From Bacteroidales bacterium (GTDB taxonomy: Bacteria; Bacteroidota; Bacteroidia; Bacteroidales; UBA932), in contig JAFUWW010000071.1 in the NCBI GenBank assembly GCA_017471085.1, positions 1-64,000 of the forward strand: a stretch of DNA of 64,000 nucleotides. The letters are read 5' to 3'. Positions 42,281 to 50,247 of the stretch are shown piece by piece. Position numbers and translations under genes: made by a program. Position 1 is the first letter of the stretch. Each line of letters opens with the position of its first letter. A model generated the notes under the pieces. The model searched no databases and was not told the origin of the DNA. It saw only the letters and a program-made list of their open reading frames with translations.

Positions 42281-42959
42281 CAAAAGAGCAGCCCGCCTGA
42301 TACTGCTCGCTCAGCAGGCCGTTCGCCAGCGGCGAGAAAGCCATGAAGCCGATACCCAGTTCTTCCAGCACTGGAAACAGCGCCTCGTGCCAGCGGGCCA
42401 TCATGGAGTACCGGTTCTGGATGGCAGTGAGCGGAGTTACGGCATGGGCCCGGCGAATATAATCTTCAGGAGCCTCGGAGACTCCCCAGTGAAGGATTTT
42501 CCCTTCCCGGATCAGGTCTGCCATCACCTGGGCCACCGTTTCCGGATCCACCGAAGGATCGACCCTGTGCTGGAAATAGATGTCGATATGGTCGGTCTGC
42601 AGGCGGCGCAGCGACCCGTCCACGCTCTTGAAGATGGCTTCCGGAGAAGAATCGGCAATAACCGGCAGGTTCCAGCTTTTGCTTTCGTAATCGAACCGGA
42701 GGCCGAACTTGGTGGAAAGGATAATCCGGTTCCGGTAAGGTTTCAGGGCCTCTCCCATCAGCAGCTCGTTGTGATGCGGTTCCTCCCGCGTACCATATAC
42801 CTCCGCAGTATCGAACAAGTCGACTCCGTTATCAACAGCAAAAGCCGTCAGGTCAATCATTTCCTGACGGGAGGCCGGAGCCCCGTATGCATGGCTCATT
42901 CCCATGCAACCGAGGCCCACGGCACCGACTTCCAGTTTCCCTAAATGATGTTTTTTCAT
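42210..42959 (-). pseudogene. Aldo/keto reductase, C-terminus replaced at a junction
   Basis: The first 225 residues are a normal aldo/keto reductase: LGKLEVGAVGLGCMGMSHAYG, catalytic Asp/Tyr in LFDTAEVYG, Lys in ILSTKFGLR, His in IDIYFQHRVD, and the GFMAFSPLANGLLSEQY strand. After SFDK (plus strand about 42275-42283) the frame enters hydrolase DNA in the wrong phase and ends 22 codons later. About 80-90 residues of the family, including the NADPH-adenosine-binding end, are missing, so the product is probably inactive. No consensus -7 box is visible upstream. Confidence 0.7.
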
Positions 42960-43095
42960 AGGTGTACGACTATCGGAAACTGGGTACTACACTGTTTTGT
43001 TCGGACATCCGGCGCACGTTCTGGCCAGGCATCTTGAAGAACGGGTCTTCCTTATTGATGCCGCGCAGCTTCTGCATTTCGGCTCCCGCCAGTTG

Positions 43096-43215
43096 AGGGA
43101 CCGTTCCCTGAGTTTCACGGAGATATCGGACCTGTTCAATTTCTCTTCTCCGGCCTATTTCAGCCGCTATGTGCAGCGTTACCTGGGCGAAACGCCGTCG
43201 GAATATAGGGGATAA
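43096..43215 (+). pseudogene. 3' remnant of an AraC-family regulator
   Basis: The last 40 codons match the final helices of an AraC/XylS DNA-binding domain: DRSLSFTEISDLFNFSSPAY, FSRYVQRYLGETPSEYRG, stop. The frame is open back to 42997, but upstream residues do not look like AraC, so the rest of the gene has been lost. It lies divergent to the truncated aldo/keto reductase, the place where such operons carry their regulator. Confidence 0.6.
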
Positions 43216-43250
43216 CCGCCTGGCTTATTGCTGGAATCATGCTTTTTTCG

Positions 43251-43258
43251 TAAATTTG
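43251..43258 (+). promoter_or_regulatory. -7 promoter element (TAAATTTG) of the CNNM-YgjP-HI0933 operon
   Basis: TAnnTTTG match 25 bases before the ATG at 43284. Confidence 0.6.
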
Positions 43259-43283
43259 CAGGATAGTTGATAGAATTGCCGAT

Positions 43284-44345
43284 ATGACCTTACTCATCTT
43301 CTACCTGCTCTTGACCATGGGAATCTCCTTCCTGTGCTCCCTGCTGGAGTCGGTACTGATGTCCACCCCCATTTCCTATATAAGTATGAAGGAAGACGAG
43401 GGAGACAAGAATGCCGCCTTGTTCATGAAGATGAAACAGGATCCGGACCGTCCCCTGAGCGCCATCCTCTCGCTCAACACCATCGCCAATACCCTGGGCG
43501 CCGCGGCCGTCGGCCATCAGGCCACCCTCCTTACCGGGGAACATTGGTTCGGCATCATCAGCGCCCTGATGACCATCCTCATCCTGGTCTTCTCGGAAAT
43601 CGTCCCCAAAACCATCGGCACATCCCATTGGAAAGACCTGCTGGGCCTGGCCAAAGTGATGCGATTCCTCACCTACCTGCTCTTCCCCATCGTCTGGATC
43701 ATCGAAAAGCTGCACGACTCCATCTCGGACGACGAGCCTGACACCAGTATCTCCCGCGAAGAAGTATCGGCCATGGCCAACATCGGCGAAGAAGAGGGTG
43801 TGATCGACAATTCGGAGAACAAGGTAATCCAGAACATCATCAAGCTGGACGATATCAAGGCCTACGATGTGATGACCCCCCGGGTGGTGGCCGCCATCGC
43901 CCCGGAAAGCATGACGCTCAAACAGTTCTACAAACAGGAAGAGCTCTCGCACAACTCCCGGATTCCTGTCTATGCGGATTCTCCGGAGTTCATCACCGGC
44001 TACATCCTCCGTTACGATGTGCTGGAAAACCTGGCGGAGGACAAGTTTGACATGCGCCTCAAGACCATCAAGCGCAAAATCGCCGCCTTCCACGAAGAAA
44101 CCACCGTGAGCGACATCTGGGAAAGCCTGCTCAAGACCAAAGACCAGATCGCCCTCATCATCGACGACTACGGCTGCTTCCAGGGCATCATTACGCTGGA
44201 AGACATCATGGAAACCATCCTCGGCATGGAGATTATCGACGAGAACGATACCATCACCGACATGCAGCAGTACGCCAAGGAGCGCTGGCTCAAACGGAAG
44301 AACCAGTACAAGCAGATTGTACTCCCGGAAGAGGAAGATGACTGA
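43284..44345 (+). CDS. CNNM/CorB-type DUF21-CBS protein
   Basis: A 353-residue membrane protein: DUF21 transmembrane domain (about 1-160, with EIVPKTIGTSH typical of the CNNM clade), then a pair of CBS domains (about 190-320; VMTPRVVAAIAPESMTLKQF and IIDDYGCFQGIITLEDIMETILG). It lacks the C-terminal CorC_HlyC domain of longer relatives. CNNM/CorB proteins are linked to Mg2+ transport or homeostasis, with the CBS pair binding Mg-ATP. First gene of a three-gene operon; its 3' end overlaps the next gene by eight bases. Confidence 0.88.
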   Translation: MTLLIFYLLLTMGISFLCSLLESVLMSTPISYISMKEDEGDKNAALFMKMKQDPDRPLSAILSLNTIANTLGAAAVGHQATLLTGEHWFGIISALMTILILVFSEIVPKTIGTSHWKDLLGLAKVMRFLTYLLFPIVWIIEKLHDSISDDEPDTSISREEVSAMANIGEEEGVIDNSENKVIQNIIKLDDIKAYDVMTPRVVAAIAPESMTLKQFYKQEELSHNSRIPVYADSPEFITGYILRYDVLENLAEDKFDMRLKTIKRKIAAFHEETTVSDIWESLLKTKDQIALIIDDYGCFQGIITLEDIMETILGMEIIDENDTITDMQQYAKERWLKRKNQYKQIVLPEEEDD

Positions 44346-44898
44346 AAAAATCTACGAAGACCCTGAAATAGGGCCTGTCCACATTCGTAAAAATCCAAGG
44401 GCACGGCGGCTTTCCCTCCGCGTAAATGCCTCGCGCAGAGTCACTCTGACCCTGCCCTGGATAGTACCCTACCGCACCGGGCTGCAGTTTTTCCTTTCCC
44501 GCAGGGACTGGGTGCTGGAAACGCTGGGGCGGATGCCGGAAAGAGCGGCCGTACCGGCGGAAGAGATTGAACGGCTCCGCCTGCTCGCCAAAGCCACCCT
44601 GCCCGCAAGGCTCGAGGCTCTGGCCCTGCAGCACGGATTCACCTATAACAGCGTAAGGATCAAGAACAACGCCAGCAACTGGGGCAGCTGCAGCGTCCGC
44701 GGGAACATCAACCTGAATCTCCGCCTGGCATCCCTGCCGCCGCAACTGCAGGACTACGTGATGCTCCACGAACTGTGCCACCTGCGCTATCTGAATCACG
44801 GGCCGGAATTCCATGCCCTGCTGGAACAGGTCTGTCCCGGGCACCGTGCATTGGAAAAGCAGCTGCGAACCCACGCAGCATTACTCGCACGCGGATGA
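44338..44898 (+). CDS. YgjP-like zinc metallopeptidase (DUF45)
   Basis: A 186-residue protein of the YgjP/WLM gluzincin-like family. The zinc site is HELCHLRYLNHGPEF (HExxH plus a third His) preceded by the family's NWGSCS motif. Residues 1-80 form the beta-rich N-terminal part (HIRKNPRARRLSLRVN). No signal peptide, so cytoplasmic. Physiological substrate unknown. Start ATG at 44338 overlaps the upstream gene; the 3' end overlaps the next gene by four bases (ATGA). Confidence 0.87.
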   Translation: MTEKIYEDPEIGPVHIRKNPRARRLSLRVNASRRVTLTLPWIVPYRTGLQFFLSRRDWVLETLGRMPERAAVPAEEIERLRLLAKATLPARLEALALQHGFTYNSVRIKNNASNWGSCSVRGNINLNLRLASLPPQLQDYVMLHELCHLRYLNHGPEFHALLEQVCPGHRALEKQLRTHAALLARG

Positions 44899-46127
44899 AA
44901 AGAGTTGCCATCATAGGGGCCGGAGCGGCCGGCTGTTTCTGCGCCATCCACCTGAAAAGGAGGATGCCGGAGGCCGACGTAACCGTTTTCGAGGCCGGAA
45001 AGAAGCCCCTGGCCAAGGTAGCCGTTACCGGTGGAGGCCGATGCAACCTGACCAACTCGTTCGAAGGAATCCGTTCGCTTTCAGATGCTTACCCCCGCGG
45101 AGAACGGGTCATGAAACGCGCCCTGCAAACTTTCTCCCAGGAAGATACCTGCCGATGGTTCCGCTCGGAAGGCGTTCCCCTGGTCCTGCAGGAAGACCAC
45201 TGCTGGTTCCCCCGCTCCCAGGATGCCATGGATATCGTCCGCTGCCTGCTCAGGGGCATGAAAGGCGTGGATCTCCGGCTGGGAAGCAAAGTGCAGCGCA
45301 TAGAGACGGCCGGTCAAGCCGGCCATGACGGGAGCAGTGCCATACCCGGCCTGACCGGGTATCTGGTAGACGGCGAGCCATTCGATGCCGTTGTGGTCAC
45401 TACCGGCGGGGCTCCCAGGGGCCTTCCTTTCCTTGAAGGGCTTGGCCTGGAAATCGTGCCTCCAGTCCCTTCCCTTTTCACTTTCACCGTCCGCGACGCC
45501 TCTCTGAACGCGCTGGCAGGGATTGTCACGGAAGCATCCATCGGCTTGGCGGGAACGCATTTTCGGGCCGACGGTCCCCTGCTCATCACCGACTGGGGAT
45601 TCAGCGGACCAGCCGCGCTCAAACTGTCGTCCTATGCCGCCAGGCATCTGGCCGATACCGGATACAAAGGCACCTTGTCCGTCAACTGGCTTTCCCGGAA
45701 CGAGGCCGAAGTACGCTCGCTGCTGCAGGAAACAGGCGCCAGCAATCCACGGAAACAATTATCCTCCACTCCTTTAAGCCTCTCAGGAAGGCTCTGGGAC
45801 CATCTGCTGGGAAAAGCGGGCATCCGCTCCGATATCCGCTGGGCGGAACTGGGTTCGAAGGGCCTCAACCGCCTCACGGCACTCCTCACCGGCGATTCCT
45901 ATCCCCTTGAAGGAAAGAGCCGGTTCCGCGAAGAGTTCGTGACCGCCGGCGGCGTCGCCCTTTCCAATATCAACCCCGGTACCCTGGAATGCAAACAGCA
46001 CCCCGGGCTTTACTTCGCCGGAGAAGTGCTCGACATCGACGCCATCACAGGGGGATTCAACCTTCAGGCAGCCTGGAGCACCGGCTACATTGTATCCCAA
46101 TCCCTGGAGAGAGCCGGAAAATCCTGA
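44895..46127 (+). CDS. HI0933-family flavoprotein (aminoacetone oxidase-like)
   Basis: A 410-residue FAD protein. Rossmann motif VAIIGAGAAGCFCAIHL, family signature KVAVTGGGRCNLTNS, and the C-terminal GLYFAGEVLDIDAITGGFNL segment that closes over FAD. The HI0933/YhiN family has been described as BaiN or aminoacetone-oxidase-like; its true substrate is uncertain. The start overlaps the ygjP-like gene's stop (ATGA). Last gene of the operon. Confidence 0.88.
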   Translation: MKRVAIIGAGAAGCFCAIHLKRRMPEADVTVFEAGKKPLAKVAVTGGGRCNLTNSFEGIRSLSDAYPRGERVMKRALQTFSQEDTCRWFRSEGVPLVLQEDHCWFPRSQDAMDIVRCLLRGMKGVDLRLGSKVQRIETAGQAGHDGSSAIPGLTGYLVDGEPFDAVVVTTGGAPRGLPFLEGLGLEIVPPVPSLFTFTVRDASLNALAGIVTEASIGLAGTHFRADGPLLITDWGFSGPAALKLSSYAARHLADTGYKGTLSVNWLSRNEAEVRSLLQETGASNPRKQLSSTPLSLSGRLWDHLLGKAGIRSDIRWAELGSKGLNRLTALLTGDSYPLEGKSRFREEFVTAGGVALSNINPGTLECKQHPGLYFAGEVLDIDAITGGFNLQAAWSTGYIVSQSLERAGKS

Positions 46128-46158
46128 AAACGGATTTGCACTTTTACCCATTTTCCCC

Positions 46159-46166
46159 TATTTTTG
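46159..46166 (+). promoter_or_regulatory. -7 promoter element (TATTTTTG) of the barrel gene at 46191
   Basis: TAnnTTTG match 24 bases before the ATG. Confidence 0.6.
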
Positions 46167-46190
46167 CATTTCCATTAATCATCATTAGAA

Positions 46191-46955
46191 ATGAAAAAAC
46201 TTCTTTCTATCATTGTATGTCTTTCTCTGGCATACAGTTCCTTCGCCCAGGGTTTCATGTCCCGGGCGGCAGACAGGGACTTCGGCATCGAAATTTCAGA
46301 TTACTTCACCTTCGAACCGCTCAGTTACTTCAATTTCGGTTTCAACTCCCTGACCAACGACCAAGATAATTTTGGTGAAAACACCAGTTTCTTCCGTAGC
46401 CAGGAATTTGCCTTCAACATGCTGGAACTGTCCTTCCTTCCCTATGACGGTGGCAGCATTTCCATCGGAGCGGATGTCAACTGGAACTGGTATCATCTGA
46501 ACAAGGACCTGATGTGGATCCCCTATTCCGGCACATTCGGCATTCCCCAGGAAAACGGAGACCATGCCGGAGTCGTTCCGAAGGAATTGGCACTGGTTTC
46601 CGATGTAAAGCGGTCCGTCCTTTCCGTGGCCACTTTCAGTTTCCCCATCGGCTTCACCCAGAAATTCGGCCGCATCGCCCTCATGGTGGGCGTTTCCCCG
46701 GAACTGAACCTGAAAGGACGTACCGAATTCAGGGGAACGATGATGGACGGCAGCCAAATCAAAGAAACCAAGTCCGGCCTCCGGTTCTCCAATAAAATCA
46801 ATACCAACCTCTTTACATACAATATTCACGCGGCCATCTCCTACGGCGGTCTCGGCCTCTATGTAAAGTATCGCCCCAAGCCTCAGTTCGCAGAAGGCTA
46901 CGGTCCTCAGTTCAACACCTGGACCTTCGGCATGGTAATCGGCATCGGCATGTAA
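46191..46955 (+). CDS. Outer-membrane beta-barrel protein
   Basis: A 254-residue protein with signal peptide (KLLSIIVCLSLAYSSFAQ) and amphipathic strands throughout (YFNFGFNSL, VLSVATFSFPIGFTQKFG, GGLGLYVKYRPKP), ending WTFGMVIGIGM. Probably a porin-like or PorT-like barrel of 8-12 strands. Monocistronic with its own promoter. The stop codon directly abuts that of the convergent HddC-GmhB gene. No specific function seen. Confidence 0.75.
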   Translation: MKKLLSIIVCLSLAYSSFAQGFMSRAADRDFGIEISDYFTFEPLSYFNFGFNSLTNDQDNFGENTSFFRSQEFAFNMLELSFLPYDGGSISIGADVNWNWYHLNKDLMWIPYSGTFGIPQENGDHAGVVPKELALVSDVKRSVLSVATFSFPIGFTQKFGRIALMVGVSPELNLKGRTEFRGTMMDGSQIKETKSGLRFSNKINTNLFTYNIHAAISYGGLGLYVKYRPKPQFAEGYGPQFNTWTFGMVIGIGM

Positions 46956-48107
46956 TTATACGCGGATAAAAGACATTCCGCAGTTTGCGGCAAAGGCGGC
47001 GTCGGAATCGGCGTCGCCTATTGTTATGCTTTCCCGGGGAGTGATTTCCGGGAAAAGGGCGCAGGCTTCCTGGAACATGCCCACATTGGGCTTGCGGCGC
47101 GGATGGTTCTCCTCCACTTCCGTACAGACCAGGATCAGGTCGATCCTGCCGCCTGCCTCCAAGATTCGGGCCCTCATGCGGGCGTGGATGTCGGCCAGGT
47201 CGGCATCGGACATCAGTCCCCTGCCCACGCCGCGCTGATTGGTGACAAGGACGATGCGCGGGAACTTGCGGGCCCAGAGAGCCAGGGATTCCAGGATGCC
47301 GGGCATCCATTCCCACTGCTCCCAGCAGCGTACATAATCCCCTTCGATATGGCGGTTGATCACGCCGTCCCGGTCCAGGAAAAGCGTAGTGGCAGAAGAG
47401 GCCACGGCTGCATCGGAGGCCTTCAGAACCGCCTCCAGTTCAGGGAGTTCCCGCTGTGCGCGGGCATAATCGTCCGGAATGCCGATATCCAGGAAATAGC
47501 TGTCACTCACCTGTCCGGCCACCCATCCCCTGCCGGCGTTCTTTTCCAGCACTTCCTTTTCAAAGGAGAATTTCTCCGGGAGGGAGGACAGATCCAGGCG
47601 GGTGCGGTCGATGGCGTAGATGCCTCCGTTGATCAGGCCTTCCCTGCAGGGTGCCTTTTCCCGGAAACGGGTAATCCGGCTGCCGTCGAAGTCCACGGCA
47701 CCGTACCGGTCGAAATGCTGCATCGGCTTCAGGGCCACAGTCACGGGGGCGGCAAAAACAAGCTGCGAAAGATCGGCATTGAAGAAGGTGTCGCCGTTCA
47801 CGACCAGGACCCGGTCTTCCGTACAACGGGAAAGGGCCAGGCGGATGCCGCCGCCGGTTCCCAGGGGTGTTTCCTCCACGGCATAATCGACCCGGAAGGG
47901 CCATTCCCGGGCGTTGACATAGTCCATGATCACTTCCCGGAGATAGCCCACCGAAAAGATAACGCGCGTAACGGGAAACCGGCCCAGCCAGGCCAGCATA
48001 TAGGCCAGGAAAGGCTTTCCGGCCACGGGAGCCATACATTTCGGCACTTGGGAAACCACGCTTCTGAGACGGGTCCCCAGGCCTCCGCAAAGAATTATAA
48101 CTTCCAT
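46956..48107 (-). CDS. hddC-gmhB: Fused heptose-1-phosphate guanylyltransferase (HddC) and heptose-bisphosphate phosphatase (GmhB)
   Basis: A 383-residue two-domain protein. Residues 1 to about 235 form a sugar-nucleotidyltransferase: IILCGGLGTRLRSVV (NTP binding), FLDIGIPDDY near its end, VNGDTFF (metal-binding Asp). Residues about 240-383 form a HAD phosphatase: TLFLDRDGVINRH (nucleophile), LVTNQRGVGRG, and IGDADSDAAFAA. GmhB normally has four zinc-binding Cys/His residues after the LVTNQ motif; here only one Cys (VCTEVEENHP) is evident, so the zinc site may be degenerate. Together with HddA next door it covers the kinase, phosphatase and guanylyl-transfer steps to GDP-D-glycero-alpha-D-manno-heptose. 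Substrate assignment is inferred from domain pairing. Confidence 0.85.
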   Translation of the reverse strand: MEVIILCGGLGTRLRSVVSQVPKCMAPVAGKPFLAYMLAWLGRFPVTRVIFSVGYLREVIMDYVNAREWPFRVDYAVEETPLGTGGGIRLALSRCTEDRVLVVNGDTFFNADLSQLVFAAPVTVALKPMQHFDRYGAVDFDGSRITRFREKAPCREGLINGGIYAIDRTRLDLSSLPEKFSFEKEVLEKNAGRGWVAGQVSDSYFLDIGIPDDYARAQRELPELEAVLKASDAAVASSATTLFLDRDGVINRHIEGDYVRCWEQWEWMPGILESLALWARKFPRIVLVTNQRGVGRGLMSDADLADIHARMRARILEAGGRIDLILVCTEVEENHPRRKPNVGMFQEACALFPEITPRESITIGDADSDAAFAANCGMSFIRV

Positions 48108-49114
48108 GCCACGGCGCCTTTATCGGTGAACTGGAAAGGAACCACCTTGCCCGGCAGTTTCTGCAGCGCCTCGGTCACGGCCACGCGTCTGGTGGGAGGT
48201 ACCATGAGCATGATGAAACCGCCGCCGCCGGCCCCCGACACCTTGCCGGAAATGGCTCCCGCCCCCAGGGCAGCGTCGAAAGCTTCCTGGATCATGGGAT
48301 TGGAGATGGCGACGGCCATCTTCTTCTTGTCTTCCCAGGCCTGCCCCAGAATTTTGGAGAAAGCTTCCATATCGCCCTGCAGAAGGGCCAGCTTCATGTC
48401 AATGGCGCTCTGCTTGATCCGGTGCATGGCTTCCACGGCCACGGTGTTGCCGGAAGAAGTGGCCTTCTGCTGCTCGCTGATGATGGCGGCCCCGTCACGG
48501 CTCCGGCCCGTAAAATACAGCAGCATCGACCCTTCCAGCTCATTCACGATCCAGTCCTTGATGCGCAGCGGGTTCACGATGACCATGTCGGAGGGAAGGA
48601 ACTCCATGAAATTGAATCCGCCGAAAGCGGCCGCATACTGGTCTTGCTTGCCACCGGAGAGCAGCAGGTCTTTCCGTTCGATCTCGTAGGCCAGGCGGGC
48701 CAGCTCATAGTCGCCGAGGGGAAGGTTCATCCATTCGGCAAAGCATTTGAGAATGCAGACAACCATGGTGGACGATGTTCCGAGGCCGGAACCGGCGGGG
48801 GCATCGTTGTAGGTCGTGATGGAAAAACCGCCAGGAACGGGGCCGAAATCCCGGATAATGCGGTTGTAGACCCCGTCGATGAGAAGGGCGCCCGAATTGA
48901 CGGGGCCCGTGCCCATGGCGACTTCATTCATCACGCCGGCATCGGCCGCATGGACCCGGATTACCGGACGCGGCAGCTGCTCGATGGTGCAATAGGCCGA
49001 CAGATTGATGGTCGCGTTGAGGACATTGCCCCCGTACAAGTCGCTGTAGGGCGAGACGTCGGTACCGCCGCCGGCCAGCCCCAGACGGAGTGGCGCTTTG
49101 CTTCTGACAATCAT
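48095..49114 (-). CDS. hddA: GHMP kinase, D-glycero-alpha-D-manno-heptose 7-phosphate kinase (HddA-like)
   Basis: A 339-residue GHMP kinase. The N-terminal RSKAPLRLGLAGGGTDVSPY signature is that of HddA/FKP-type kinases; the ATP loop is PAGSGLGTSSTM, and GKVSGAGGGGFIMLM is motif 3. HddA phosphorylates C1 of heptose 7-phosphate in the GDP-heptose route. It overlaps the upstream lipoprotein by four bases and the downstream hddC-gmhB by 13 bases, so all three are cotranscribed. A fucokinase-type substrate is a less likely alternative. Confidence 0.87.
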   Translation of the reverse strand: MIVRSKAPLRLGLAGGGTDVSPYSDLYGGNVLNATINLSAYCTIEQLPRPVIRVHAADAGVMNEVAMGTGPVNSGALLIDGVYNRIIRDFGPVPGGFSITTYNDAPAGSGLGTSSTMVVCILKCFAEWMNLPLGDYELARLAYEIERKDLLLSGGKQDQYAAAFGGFNFMEFLPSDMVIVNPLRIKDWIVNELEGSMLLYFTGRSRDGAAIISEQQKATSSGNTVAVEAMHRIKQSAIDMKLALLQGDMEAFSKILGQAWEDKKKMAVAISNPMIQEAFDAALGAGAISGKVSGAGGGGFIMLMVPPTRRVAVTEALQKLPGKVVPFQFTDKGAVAWKL

Positions 49115-49869
49115 AACTGGCTGATTTTTTCTTCTACCTGCGTTATCCTGTAGGAGGCTTCCGGATAACCGGTCTCCTGGGCCATCCGGTAATAGAGAAT
49201 GGCCTTTTCGTACATTTCGCGGGCCAGGTCCTTCACCTTTTCCTTATCCTTGCGCCGGCGCACTTCCGGAGCGCTGTCTCCCATGTTCTCGAAGTCGACG
49301 CCTGCCTGGAACAGCATCTGGGCCTGTTCCTGCACGGCGGCCTGCAGATTCTCCCGCTGGACGGAGATGGTTTCGCTCTGGGACCGGATGGCCTCGCCCT
49401 GCTCGTTGATGGTGCGGTGCTGCTCGTCAATGGTACGGTCGCGGGCTTCGATTTCGGCCTTCAGCTGCTCTATCTCTGCCTCTTTCTCGGTAATCACCTT
49501 GCGGAGGCTCAGGACGGTTTTCCGGTACTGCGCATTTTCCTTCTCCAGCTGGTTGAGCTTGTCCTTGATATTGTCGATGCTGTCCTGGATCTGCTCCACC
49601 TGGGTGAGGCGGGCGGTGCCCTGCTCCACATCGGTCCTCAGGCTCACGGTCTTCCCTGAAATTTGGGACAATTCCTGCAGGATATTGTCCACTGCAGCGG
49701 CCTGGGCGGCATATTCGGCCCTGGTGGCCTCCGCCCCTTCCTGAAGCTCCCTATACTCTTTCAGGAGCTGGTCATATTCGGATCTGGAAACGCCTTCCCC
49801 CGTGCCGAAGTCACAGGATCCGAGCAGAAAGACCGAGCACGCAAGGGCGGCTATTTTGAGAGTTCGCAT
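49111..49869 (-). CDS. Coiled-coil lipoprotein
   Basis: A 252-residue lipoprotein: lipobox LLGSC (Cys20), then a long coiled coil (about residues 30-185) with heptads and many Glu/Gln/Arg (LEKENAQYRKTVLSLRKVI). The last 60 residues form a helical TPR/Sel1-like ending (MYEKAILYYRMAQETGYPEA). It resembles periplasmic coiled-coil lipoproteins of Bacteroidales with unknown function. It overlaps the upstream small lipoprotein by 19 bases and is coupled to hddA downstream. Confidence 0.75.
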   Translation of the reverse strand: MRTLKIAALACSVFLLGSCDFGTGEGVSRSEYDQLLKEYRELQEGAEATRAEYAAQAAAVDNILQELSQISGKTVSLRTDVEQGTARLTQVEQIQDSIDNIKDKLNQLEKENAQYRKTVLSLRKVITEKEAEIEQLKAEIEARDRTIDEQHRTINEQGEAIRSQSETISVQRENLQAAVQEQAQMLFQAGVDFENMGDSAPEVRRRKDKEKVKDLAREMYEKAILYYRMAQETGYPEASYRITQVEEKISQL

Positions 49870-50243
49870 ATAAAATCTTCCTTTTGAAAGCGGATGGTTG
49901 TTTTCTTGATGGACGCTTTGTAACTGATGGAACCCTCCCCCAGTTCGGCCGAAGAGACAGAAGCCTGTTCCCCTACCGTAAATCCATACAGGACGGGCCC
50001 ATAAACGGTGATGCGGGCAATCTGGTACTGTCCTTCCGCAATTTCCTTGACGACGGCCGTGGAATAATGCGTCCCGTCCGAAGAAGTCTGGCGCATGGCG
50101 TAGTTGCCCTCCAGATTCTGAAGGACGGACTGGGGAACGCCTTCCGTCTCCTGCGAAGTCCGGGAATTTCCCCCGAATCCACACGAGAGCAGGCCCGCGG
50201 AGAGCGTGGCGGCCAAGGTCCAACTGAGAAAGCGTCTTAACAT
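49851..50243 (-). CDS. Small lipoprotein of unknown function
   Basis: A 130-residue lipoprotein with lipobox LLSC (Cys21) and a beta-rich mature part (YAMRQTSSDGTHYSTAVVKEI, YQIARITVYGPVLYGF). No family recognised. It starts five bases after the flavodiiron gene ends and overlaps the next lipoprotein. Its position in an operon with heptose genes suggests an envelope role, which is only inference. Confidence 0.7.
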   Translation of the reverse strand: MLRRFLSWTLAATLSAGLLSCGFGGNSRTSQETEGVPQSVLQNLEGNYAMRQTSSDGTHYSTAVVKEIAEGQYQIARITVYGPVLYGFTVGEQASVSSAELGEGSISYKASIKKTTIRFQKEDFICELSK

Positions 50244-50247
50244 GGTC

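Noticed and set aside
42970..43110. A minus-strand frame reading INKEDPFFKMPGQNVRRMSE before a TAG
   Set aside because: It looks protein-like and could be the 3' end of another lost gene, but it is short, runs into antisense of the AraC remnant and matches no family I recognise. Not called.
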